Source of the DNA: Spirogloea muscicola | Taxonomy: Eukaryota; Streptophyta; Zygnematophyceae; Spirogloeales; Spirogloeaceae | Assembly (NCBI GenBank): GCA_009602725.1 | Contig: WELB01000176.1 | Location: forward strand, 28,339-59,402 | Length of the DNA stretch: 31,064 nt | Direction: 5' to 3' | Shown: positions 10,201 to 20,884 of the stretch, one piece after another | How positions within the stretch are numbered: position 1 is the first letter of the stretch | Layout of the letters: every line of letters begins with the position of its first letter | Program-made: the position numbers and the translations under genes | The notes under the pieces: model-generated | What the model was told of the DNA's origin: nothing | Databases searched by the model: none | What the model saw: only the letters and a program-made list of their open reading frames with translations

Positions 10201-13200
10201 GATTATGAATTTAAGCTCACACTTGTTGATGGCTAAATGTCAGTCAGGTTGTCCTGCTGCCTGTCCTGTGCTGCTTGTGTTGGATATTATTATTTGGTTG
10301 GCTGTGTGGAACAGTCGTGTGTTTTACGGGCAAATTTTAAGGCATAGGCTAAGAGTGGTTAGATCAGGGTGCAGAGTCAAGGTCATTCCATGGCCTTCTC
10401 AAGCACTGGCAAAGAATATTGTTCAACAGGGCCTTGATGCTCTTCAATAGCTCTTTGCTTTTGCTGTTCGTGTAGCCTGCATCTTTGACTTAAGTGTTGT
10501 TTGATTTGTATGCAGGTTGGTCCTACCATGGGCCTTGTAATGTGCTTGAGCACATTATATCCGCTGGCAATGCTTGTGAAGGTGAAGCTGCAAGCAGTCA
10601 GACCAGTAGCATTTTGCTGCTGAATGTTGGCCTGTGGAAAATATTGAATATGAATACTACTTATTTAAGATTTTTGAGTGCGGAGTACTAGGTTGGCGTA
10701 TACTATGCCAGAAGTGTGTAGTCTGCCAAAAGCACTATCTGCGAGCTGCAAATGAACTGCTTTGTGTCTCACATTTGTTAAAAGAGCGCAGAAGCAGCTT
10801 CAGTTGATTCTTAATATCATGTATGGCAGGCTCTGGTGGAAGAAAAGGAGACCAAGTCAAAGGAGATTATGCGCATCATGGGCCTCAGGCTGTGGATATT
10901 TATGTTCTCCTGGTTCTTGACGTACTTGGTACACATTCTGTGCCAGATAGTGACAGATTTGCACGTCTCCACATGCTGGTCCCCAACATCAGTGCTCTCT
11001 TGAAATGTCAAGCTCCAAAGCCATCTTTGCTTTGGATGAGCTTGTATCTATATGCTTGAGTATATTAACAATAGCATGGCGGGCATCTGCAGGTGGTATT
11101 TGCAATTGTATCCCTGTCTGTCACTCTACTTGTACACTTCACTTTTTTGCCTCAAAGGTAAGCTGTGATCCGTGAATATATAAGACCAAGAGCTTTGATC
11201 TAGGTGGCAGAGGGTGTGACTCGTCGCTTTTGGGTAGCATTGCACCTTACTGCCTCCCTCTCATCAGCGGTGTTGTCTATCTTGGCAGCAATATACTCCT
11301 CGTCTTCCTTCTTATGTTCCTCTTCACCAGTTCTCTTATACCATTTGGTGGGCACCTCAGGCCCTCCATCTGCAGTCATATTTTCCCTCATGGCTCTATC
11401 AACTGCATCCTTCTATCTGCCCTGCCCGCAATAAGTTTTTTTGACATTTGGATGATGAATTTCTCTTGTAATTGGATTGCAAGTCCTTCTTTCATGGCTT
11501 GTAAGCTGTACATTGAGAAGCTGTTCTCTCTGACACATTCTTGAAACTCTTTCTGTATGCTCCCCTCCCAGCTTTCTTCCTGTCTGTGTTTTTCTCGAGC
11601 GCCAAGCTTGCTGCAATTGCAGCTCCCTTTTTTCATTTTGCTTCAATCATGCCACGGTACATATTCTTTCGATCGAGCAGTGGGCAAGACATCCCTGGAA
11701 AATCGTTTGCTGGTCTTCTGCCTGCCACAGCCTTTACTTTTGGTATGTGGTGGATGCTCAACTTCTGATCCAGTTGGCGGCAAGCATGCACGACCAAAGT
11801 TGTGTTGGTCATATGAGTTCTTTCCTGATCTTCCAAGTTTGTTTGTGGCCCATGTTGTGAAAGGCGTGGACCTCCTTGGCCAGTATGAAGGAGTCAATAT
11901 GGGACTCAATTGGAGCAGTATTGCTGAGGATGACTTCTCCCTAGCTCGCATCTTACTACTGCTTTGTGCAAGCTTTGTCTTGTTCTCCATCCTGACTTGG
12001 TAGGTGCCAAGTCTTGCCCTCCAGTTTCCTCTGAGTGCATGGGCGATCAGTGATGCTTTTGGATCATACTTTGCCTTCCACATTCGTTTTTCTCAATGTC
12101 AGTTGCATGATCAGTAAGCAGTGCACTTTGATCATATCATCACCTGCTTACCTCCCGTCATATTTATAGATTGGGCAATAATTCTGCAGTGAATCTGGCT
12201 TATCATGCAGTCCTTTGGTTGCCGCTCAGGTACTTGGAGCAGGTGATACATCCGCAGGGTCACAGCCAACCACCTTGGTTTCCGTTTTTGCCCTCATATT
12301 GGAGGGGTTTCAAGAGTGAGAAGCAACATCTATACGAGGTATCCTTCGTTTTCCTTATTCAGCTTCTCTTATTACTCCTCTGTTTGTTAACTTCCCAACA
12401 GATTATCTTCTGCCAAATACGTAATCAGACATGCTTTGATGGCTGACTCCATCTCCAGCAGAGCCAGAGTTGATGAAGGTTGCAATCAAGGTTCGATGTA
12501 TTTCAGGGGCTGCCACTTGATGGGTTGGAGGAAGCCCAGCAAGACATTGAGGAGCGTTTAGGCAAGGGTGTTCAAGCAGCAGTTCAGATTCGTGGGCTGA
12601 GAAAGGTGTACCCTGGAGCCAAAGTGGCCGTGCACAGGCTTGACCTTGATGTGTATGAGAATGAGATCACGGGTCTTCTTGGTCATAATGGAGCTGGCAA
12701 GTCCACAACGATCTCTATGCTCACTGGCCTTCTGAGGCCCACAAGTGGCGATGCACAGATATTGGGGCAAAGCATTCGCACCAACATGGATTCAGTGCGA
12801 AGGTAAGCAATATTGGTCAGGGCTTGCACGTTTTTGGAAATTCTAGCAGCGAATACATGCTACTGCAGAGACTACTATATGCAATGCAACACATGCACAT
12901 GCTCGTATATCCATGAGTAGCTAGTCAAGGCAAACTGGGAAGTTTCTGGGGGGAGATGGCAAGTTGACATATTTGCCACGGTATAGGCTTCACATGGTGA
13001 TCCTTGATTTGGTTCTTGGATTGTCTACAGGGTGATAGGAATATGTCCGCAGCAGAATGTACTCTTCGATAAGCTGACTGTTACTGAACACTTGAGATTG
13101 TATGCTGCTATCAAAGGGCTGCCAAGCAAGGAAATAGCGAGGGAAATCTCCTCCATGGTCACAAGGCTTGGTCTTCATGATAAATTGCATGCAGCGGCTT

Positions 13201-16200
13201 CATCACTTTCTGGTGGGATGAAGCGCAAGCTCCAGGTAGCTGATTGCTTTGTTGCCTGGGGAATGCCTTGTCTGTGACTATCAAGTTAAGCCGATCAGAA
13301 TGCGATCAAGTCAATTTCCTCTCACATCTTTATGTGCTGCTCTGGGGTTTACAAGCTGTAGTGGATGACCCAATATCGAGAGCATGTCTTGCGTATGTGA
13401 TATAGAGCTCCCAGCTACAAAGGCTAGTGCGACGTATGGTGATGACGTACATATTGACACTATCATCTCTGGCAGCAACTTCTGCAGGCGATCGGATGAC
13501 AGAAACTGATGTCAGTCTGATAGAAGTGGTTGTTTCAGGTGGCAATTGCCATGATAGGTGATTCGAAGGTGGTCTTCCTTGATGAACCTACCTCAGGCAT
13601 GGACCCGCAGTCCCGCAGGAACATGTGGGAGCTCTTGAGAGGCTTCAAGACGGGCAGAGCGATCATTCTCACCACACACTACATGGATGAAGCCGATTTG
13701 CTTTGCAGTCGAATAGCAATCCTGGCAAACGGCCGGTTGCGATGCTGCGGGACTAGCCTTTTCTTGAAGGTGCTTAGAATACTATGTCTTGCTGCTGCAT
13801 TGTGATCATGTTCCACAATCAGACCTTCCCAAATCCATCAGCTTCTATAGCATCCAAGCTTGAGAAATGGCAGCAATAGCAGACCCAATTGGCAAGCTTT
13901 GGCTAAATCTTGGATGCTCTTCGTGTTGGCCTGATTGCTGCTGAAGTGTGGGAGGTTGTTGTGCTGTCTTACATGTCCTTTCTGTTCCACTCATTGAGCA
14001 GTATTCCACTTTCCAGCTGCTATGTTCCAGCTGCTCAAAGTTGTCAAGCTGCTTGTGCACATGGCAGGCACGCTATGGAGTAGGTTACAATCTTACCATT
14101 ACCAGGGCTGACACCGACTGTCAGGAGAAGCGCGTGCAAGGCCTGGTCCTACAGCACGTGCCGGAGGCAAGGCTGTTGAATTCGTCTGGAGGAGAGATGG
14201 CTTATCAGCTGCCAATGGCTGCCAAAGGTCGCTTTGCTGGGCTCTTTGAGGAACTTGAAAGCAGATCAGGGGAACTTCACATTGGCGCCTTTGGAGCTTC
14301 TGTGACGACGCTGGAGGAGGTTTTCCTGCAGTTGACGGGCCTATATGATGCTCCCAAAGTTGCATTGAATGTGGGAGGAGAAGCAAGGAACCTCGACCGA
14401 GATAAACCCCTGTCAGATACTTGTGAGGCACCTAGTAAGGGGTCTTTTAGAAGCACAGCTGGAAGCAAATTAAGGGGAGCTTCAAGTCTAGAAAAGGTGG
14501 ATGCAGACTTGGAAGTTGGTGGTGCTGCTATCTCAATTCCTGGAATTCTACCAGAAGAGCGATCGTTCAAGCGAGCTTGGATAGAGCTGTTCAAGAAGCG
14601 TCTCACCATTGCTCGGCGCGATGTGAAGGTTGGACCTATCCCAATTGGCAAGTTGATTGTAGAACACCAGGCAGGCGTGTTTTATGTTGGCCTATGCGGC
14701 CTAGGCAAGCACAAGTATGTTGCCGACTAGAAGCTGAGACTGCTGCAAGAAGGCCTGAGGTACTTACGTCGTGGCCTGAATTAATGTGCAGGGATTGCTG
14801 AACTCCATCCTCCTTCCAGTTGCTGTCATTGCCTTCGTGATGCTTATTCTTACCATCACTGTCAACCCTGCGGGTCCCTCACTTAAGCTTGACCTTGAAC
14901 TCTTCAAACCGAAGCCCAAGCCCTACGGTCCACACCTGCCAAATACCACAGAAGTACCATATGCTCGTATTGATGGCAGCAGGCTGACTGCTATGAATAG
15001 CTCGTATGCCACTTTCTACGAGGAAAATGTGACTGATAGTATAGGCATGAGCTTGTATCTCCTGGAAAGCATCCACCATCCACCGCGATATGGTACATGC
15101 TTGGCTTTGATAACTTGTGCCCTGCAGCTCTAGTCTTACTGTGCCGTGTGCTTTCTTCATTCACTTCACCACTGAGGATCTTACTTTGACATGGCGTGCT
15201 CCCACCAGATCCGTATAGTCTGTGAGCCCTTTGCTGAAACCTTCACGCTGGCAGGTGCACTTATATACAACGACTCCGTGTTTCAGCAGTACAATTTCTC
15301 AGGCCTAAGGTCGCTCAACCTGACAGAGTCTACACTGCTCCTCAGGGAACGTCTTGCCCAGAGCAATCTCACAAATATAACAGGTGCTGGCAACACCCTC
15401 ACAGATCTATCCAGCTTTGCCTGGGCACCTTCACCATCTCCAGTTCAACATACCTCGTTAGGCATGAACAAGACACAGCTGAACGAGACACGAGCAAGGG
15501 CCAGGATGTGGGCAGAGAGTGTGACCGCCGCGATACAGGCATCACCTATGCTGCAGACAGAAACAGGCATGGGCTTGACGGCAGCACTGACTGTCCTCCA
15601 CAATACTTCAAGCGATCACAGCTTTCCAGCTATCATCCAGGAACTCGCCCAGGCTGACTTGCGTGTGGCCCTGGCCAATGGTAGCGCGAGCTTGGCAGTG
15701 AGCAACCACCCGCTCCCTCTCACAAAGAGCGAAGCTACTATGATCCAAACTGTCCTAGCTGCCTTGGCAGCGCTTTTCATCCTCATTCCCTTCTGCTACC
15801 TCTCGGCCACCTTTGCAGTTTTCCTCGTCAAGGAACGGGCAGTGAAGGCCAAGCACTTGCAGGTGTGTGCCCTCGTTTGTTTGCGGCTTTTTGAAGAGGA
15901 GACGCACATAGGTTAAGGGTCTGGTTTTTGTAGTATCAGTTACTTTAATATATTTGGTTAATACTATAATTTCAGCGTCATCGATTTTATACTTATGTGT
16001 CGACCACTACGTCACTTCACCCTACAATTGGTGGCCATGCTGTGCAGCTTGTGAGTGGCGCTAGCCTTCTCGCCTACTGGACGGCAACCTATGCTTGGGA
16101 CGTACTGAATTACATTGTGATAACAAGCATTACCATGTTGGTGTTTGTCTTGTACCAAGACTCTGCCTTTGTGGGGACCCTGTCAAAGAGTATTGCAGTC

Positions 16201-18914
16201 TTGTCGTTACTCACCTCCTTCGGGCTCTCCGTCATCCCGCTCTCCTACTGCTACTCATTTGGTTTCTCCAACTACTCCAGTGCCCAGGTTGCCATAGCTG
16301 GGCTCCACTTCGTGTCCGGATTTATGAGTGTTGTGGCAAACCTGGTCATGGGAGCCATTGAGAAGACCAAGGTACTTGCATTTTGAAAACTTGCTGCAGT
16401 TTCTCCTCAATGGAGTAAGGCTGTGTACTTTTGTTACTGCTCTGTGCACAGGCTCGTCCATCTTCGACAGTGATGCATATCTGGCATATTGCCAGGACTA
16501 CTTTTGACATGAGTATGGCTGTGTGCAGGCATTGAATAAGTTCCTGGTTCATATTTACCGTGTCTTCCCTCCGTTCAATCTTGGCGAAGGACTTTTGGGC
16601 CTCTCCACCATGGATATCCAGAGCAGCTTCACTGGGGTGACAAGCAGTCCATTTGGTTGGACCATAGTCGGGCGGCCCATATTCTTAATGACCTTAGAGG
16701 CTGTCTTTTACTTGGCTCTGACGCTTGCCATCGACATGGACCTTCCACGGAAGACCATGAGGGTTTTATTACCCAAGCGGACAATCATAGCAGGTATGAA
16801 TGCATGGTACATCTTGTCTTGCATGTCAGGCGTGTTGTGCAAGATTGCGCCAGAGTAACCCTTGCTTTCTCGTTTAGCTTCTCTCATATTGGCAGTGGAC
16901 GAGCAAGTACATGAAGACAAGGATGTAGCAGATGAACGGCGGAATGTGCTGTCTGGCGAGGCAGACGGGTCACCTGTCCTGATCAAGGCCCTTAGGAAAG
17001 TACACCCAGGGAGAACAGGGCCGCCAAAGGCTGCAGTGCAGGAGCTTTATCTTTCCATCTCAGCGGGAGAGTGCTTTGGCCTGCTGTGAGCTACAATATA
17101 ATCATCCTGCAAATTTTTCATGAACATATTGCAATGCATCATAGAGTGTTGCGACTGCCTGATACAGTTGCGACTGCTTGATACATTATTGTCAACCCCT
17201 TACAGAAAGACAAGCAACACAATTGTCAAGCCCTTGCAAAGAGACAAGCAAGTGCAAGGTCGTCAGAGAGGTCAATCTGTAAGTGCTGATGAAGACTAAC
17301 CGCGAATGTGGACAGAGGAGTCAATGGTGCCGGTAAGACCACGACGCTCTCAATGCTGACCGGAGAGATCCGCCCAACTGCTGGAGAGTCGTTTGTCGGC
17401 GGCCGCTCCATCATCACTGACCTGCCCGGCGTACAGAGGCTGATTGGTTATTGCCCGCAATTCGACCCCCTCCTTGACCACATGACAGGGAGGGAACACA
17501 TGGAGATGTATGCCAGACTCAAGGTGCAGACAGTGCAGCTCATGCTTCTCAGATTTGACTCTGTATTGTCTGCTTTTAAGCGTTAGGATACTATGAGAGT
17601 CCAGCTAAGGTCGTAAGGTAAGCAGCACCTTCAGAAACCATGCTGTCAGTATCACCAAGGCCGCTTACAGGTCTCTGATCATTGTTGCTCACGCTCTCAT
17701 CCATGGCGAGCTGCAACATCTTGCCCGCTTGGCTGGTCTAGGAAATCCCCAAATAGCTGTTAAGCATCATCGTTGCCTTTGCAGGGCGTTCCAGAGCTCG
17801 ACGTAGAGAGGACTGTGGCCTCAGTCGTGGATGCTGTCGGCCTTCAGAAGCACATTGATCGGGTCATTGGCACATACAGCGGGGGCAACAAGCGAAAATT
17901 GTCGCTGGGCATCGCTTTGGTGAGTTATCTGCTGCGTATGCCTCTTAGATCATGCAGAGCAGTATTCAGTCATGACTTGCCTCCGATGCTGGTATATTCA
18001 AGTGACGAGGACACAGTAATCAGCATCACATACTCAACAGGGCCTTCGGTGTTTTCAATCACTTCACCAGCGCAGTACTGTCAACACAAGCACTGGTAGT
18101 CAAAGCTGCATCCACTTATAGTTGGCTTAAGAGTGTGTCGCCTGTCCTCAGGTGGGCATGACGGCGGTGGTTTTCCTTGATGAACCAAGCAGCGGCATGG
18201 ACCCAGGCGCGCGACGCTCCATGTGGGACATTATAACAGCCGCCGCCATCGGGCGGGGCGTGTGCGTCGTGCTGACAACACACAGCATGGAGGAGTGCGA
18301 GGCGCTGTGCTCGCGCGTGGGGCTGATGGCTGCTGGCCGGCTCGTGTGCCTTGGCAGCGTCCAGCACCTCAAGCACCGGTTTGGCGATGGTGAGCTTCAC
18401 TGCTGCCGAAGAATCACGCGCATATACTGATGGGACGTTCAATAGTAAAACATGGATTTACGTAGCCATGACATGCCATCAAGGCCTGCGAGGTCGCTTG
18501 TTGCACAGCTGACCAGCTTGCCATGTCGCTTGTTAGTTTGCTCACGCATGTCACTGAGGCTGACGAGATCCGTGGCGTTCGCTGGCAGGATACTGCTTGG
18601 AGCTTCGGCAGTCCGCAGGCCGAGGTGACACGGCGGCACTCCACGACTTCGTGTCGGCAGCCTTCCCAGGCGCGTTGCTGGAGGAGGGACATAGCGGGCG
18701 CGCCCGTTATCGCCTCCCGCGCGAGGGCCTGTCGCTCGCCCACGTGTTCCGGGAGGTTGAGGCTGCACGAGGGCGCCTGGGCGTGGAGGACTACAGCGTC
18801 AGCCAAAGCACACTGGAGCAGGTCTTTCTCGCGCTCTCTGCAGGCAACGGCGGCACTGGCGCCGGCTCCTCGAGTACTGTGCACACCAATGGTGACGCGA
18901 CAATGAAGCTTTGA
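7222..18914 (+). CDS. ABCA1: Full-size ABC transporter, subfamily A (plant ABCA1-like)
   Basis: Twenty-nine exons with phase-consistent GT..AG borders: 7222-7548, 7830-8042, 8327-8654, 8922-8983, 9075-9159, 9218-9288, 9458-9499, 9671-9880, 10009-10137, 10516-10581, 10830-10928, 11093-11157, 11289-11347, 11572-11742, 11864-11999, 12230-12338, 12507-12802, 13031-13235, 13539-13769, 14068-14628, 14792-15092, 15255-15862, 16048-16371, 16529-16793, 16878-17085, 17316-17523, 17785-17919, 18152-18389, 18589-18914. Total 6078 bases, 2025 aa. Order: acidic cytosolic N-terminus (1-118), first TM (about 120-139), large lumenal/extracellular loop with APDT motif, TM helices (490-720), NBD1 (Walker A GHNGAGKS 783, signature LSGGMKRKL 882, Walker B FLDEP 904, H-loop TTHYMDEAD), linker, TMD2 with TM at about 1158-1180, a second large loop and TM helices to about 1650, NBD2 (GVNGAGKT 1725, [10 protein letters not shown] 1824, FLDEP 1846, TTHSMEECE). 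Both ATP sites look intact. The family exports or flips lipids; substrate here is unknown. Start: ATG 7222, with another in-frame ATG at 7231. The border before exon 17 is the least certain. Confidence 0.94.
17148..17251 (+). repeat. Two nested tandem duplications in an ABCA1 intron
   Basis: A 19-bp unit (17148-17166, GTTGCGACTGCCTGATACA) is repeated with one change at 17167-17185. It is followed by a 30-bp unit at 17188-17217 repeated imperfectly at 17222-17251, both ending GACAAGCAA. The block lies in the intron between exons 25 and 26, just before the exon coding Walker A of NBD2. Confidence 0.85.
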
Positions 18915-19580
18915 CCAGAGGTTGATCTGTTTCTGGCTCTTCACCTACATGCCCCTTGCGTATGCGTCTCGGCCGCATACTTCTGGCCCCTGCAAGCCCA
19001 GTCGCCGTTGTGCTTTGCGGGGCCCTGCCACTGCTTCCACCTTGTCGATGTTATTCAGCTTGCTCTTGCAGTGAGGCAGGGGCGTAGCTGGATGCTGGCT
19101 CTATCCGTGGCAGCCGCTCTATGCAGACATCTCGTGGGGGCATTTAGGCCCCCGCTGCTCCATTGATTGCCTTGCCGCCTCTGACTTTGTCTATAGTCAC
19201 GGTCCATTGGTGCTGTGGCACAAGAATGGGACACTGCGGTGACAGATTTTTCGAGAGGCATTCGTGGGGAGGGGCAATGTGGGCGGCAGGCGAGAGAGTC
19301 AAAGTCTGGACTCGGACACCCATGCACAAGGAGGTGATGACTCAGGAGGAGACCTGAGCCTTTCTCGCGAGCGAGCATGGCACTGAAGCGTGGGCACGGT
19401 GCATGCCAGTGTACTCGGGCGCCAGCATGAATGTGCCAAGTAAAGCCTGCGCCATGCTGACGTCCGAGTACATCCAAGGACGTCAAAGGAGTCCACATAG
19501 ATGAAGCGCAGAGACGCTATTACCTTCGTTGACTCATCTTCGAGATATGATCCCTGCGAGATCGTCCAGGAGACCCTACC
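18915..19580. other. ABCA1 3' flank, no gene seen
   Basis: This should contain the 3' UTR of the ABCA1-like gene. Open frames on both strands lack recognisable domains or splice-linked conservation. Nothing else was found. Confidence 0.5.
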
Positions 19581-19833
19581 GAGAGAAGACACGCGGTGTG
19601 CATGGAATGAAAGGCTGGCCATATAAGCCAATACACTGTTAGGCAAAAGCTGGTGCAGAAAGTGGGGCTACATAAGAGGAAGCCCTCTGCTAAAGCGGCT
19701 AAGGCAACAGTGTGACATAATTACATACGAGTGAGACATACAAATTTCGACAGGCTAATGTGGGGAGCCGGAGTGCTGCCCAACGAGGCCGGTAGCCTGA
19801 CTTAGAGCGCGCCCAGCACGCTGATAAATAGCC
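19581..19833 (+). repeat. Dispersed repeat, copy B (diverged)
   Basis: Shares the start GAGAGAAG, then GCCAATACA, GGCTACATAA, a GTGAG(C/A)-ACAAA segment, GGGGAGC and CCTGACTTAGAGCGCGCCC, in the same order as copy A read on the minus strand. Similarity is visibly lower than between copies A and C, so this is an older insertion. It retains the segment that is replaced in copy C. Confidence 0.65.
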
Positions 19834-19848
19834 AGAGCTCTTGGGAAG

Positions 19849-19874
19849 CACAGAAGTGCCTACAGAAGTGCCTA
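19849..19874 (+). repeat. Short tandem duplication
   Basis: ACAGAAGTGCCT occurs twice back to back with a single A between the repeats' ends. It lies just beyond the edge of repeat copy B. Confidence 0.7.
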
Positions 19875-20011
19875 CAAGCGAGGTGGTGTCAACCAAGTCA
19901 GGTGAATGCAGCGCGCAGATAACCCGGCAAGCTGTGACGGGGCCCCGAAACTGGAACGGTGATGAAGGGCCTGAGTGGCCAAGTACAAAGGCAAGCACGT
20001 CGACAGATGTA

Positions 20012-20191
20012 CAGTCAACCCTGTCTAAGGTTATCCTCCATTAGCTTATATCCTGTACAACGTTATCAAATTCTGGCAAACCGAGTACAGGCCAATATCT
20101 AATGTAGGAGATTCTTTCATCTCATACCGTCATATCCTGTTTATCGTTATACAGACCTCCCCAACCGACCGTATAACCTTAGACAGGGCTG
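20012..20191. mobile_element. MITE-like element with terminal inverted repeats and TA flanks
   Basis: The left end begins CAGTCAACCCTGTCTAAGG and the right end, read inversely, begins CAGCCCTGTCTAAGGTTAT, so 19 of the terminal bases match apart from a four-base difference near the tip. Both ends are flanked by TA (20010-20011 and 20192-20193), the target duplication of Tc1/mariner and pogo elements. At 180 bp with no open frame it is non-autonomous. Internal stretches such as TATCCTGT are also repeated in both halves. Class assignment is inferred from TIR and TA. Confidence 0.75.
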
Positions 20192-20375
20192 TACATCGAC
20201 CTGCTGCTAAGCTGACCTGCTCAGTAACCACGAGTCAGCACATAGAGATCGCTAACAGGGAACTCTATTTTATTGCTTTGGGAGGGACCAATTAGGGTTC
20301 AGCAGGGTTCGGGGTTTAGGCCCCCCCGCCCCCCGGTGCGCCCTGAGAACCCCAGCGCCGCGCCATGGCGCCGCC

Positions 20376-20788
20376 ATGGCGGCGCCGCGGCCCGCGACCG
20401 CCGCCGCGCTGAGCGCCGTTGCCGCNNNNNNNNNNNNNNNNNNNNNNNNNNNNNNNNNNNNNNNNNNNNNNNNNNNNNNNNNNNNNNNNNNNNNNNNNNN
20501 NNNNNNNNNNNNNNNNNNNNNNNNNNNNNNNNNNNNNNNNNNNNNNNNNNNNNNNNNNNNNNNNNNNNNNNNNNNNNNNNNNNNNNNNNNNNNNNNNNNN
20601 NNNNNNNNNNNNNNNNNNNNNNNNNNNNNNNNNNNNNNNNNNNNNNNNNNNNNNNNNNNNNNNNNNNNNNNNNNNNNNNNNNNNNNNNNNNNNNNNNNNN
20701 NNNNNNNNNNNNNNNNNNNNNNNNNNNNNNNNNNNNNNNNNNNNNNNNNNNNNNNNNNNNNNNNNNNNNNNNNNNNNNNNNNNNNNNN

Positions 20789-20884
<96 letters not shown>

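Noticed and set aside
14099-14651. Antisense frames opposite ABCA1 exon 20
   Set aside because: They mirror a long real exon and show no family motif.
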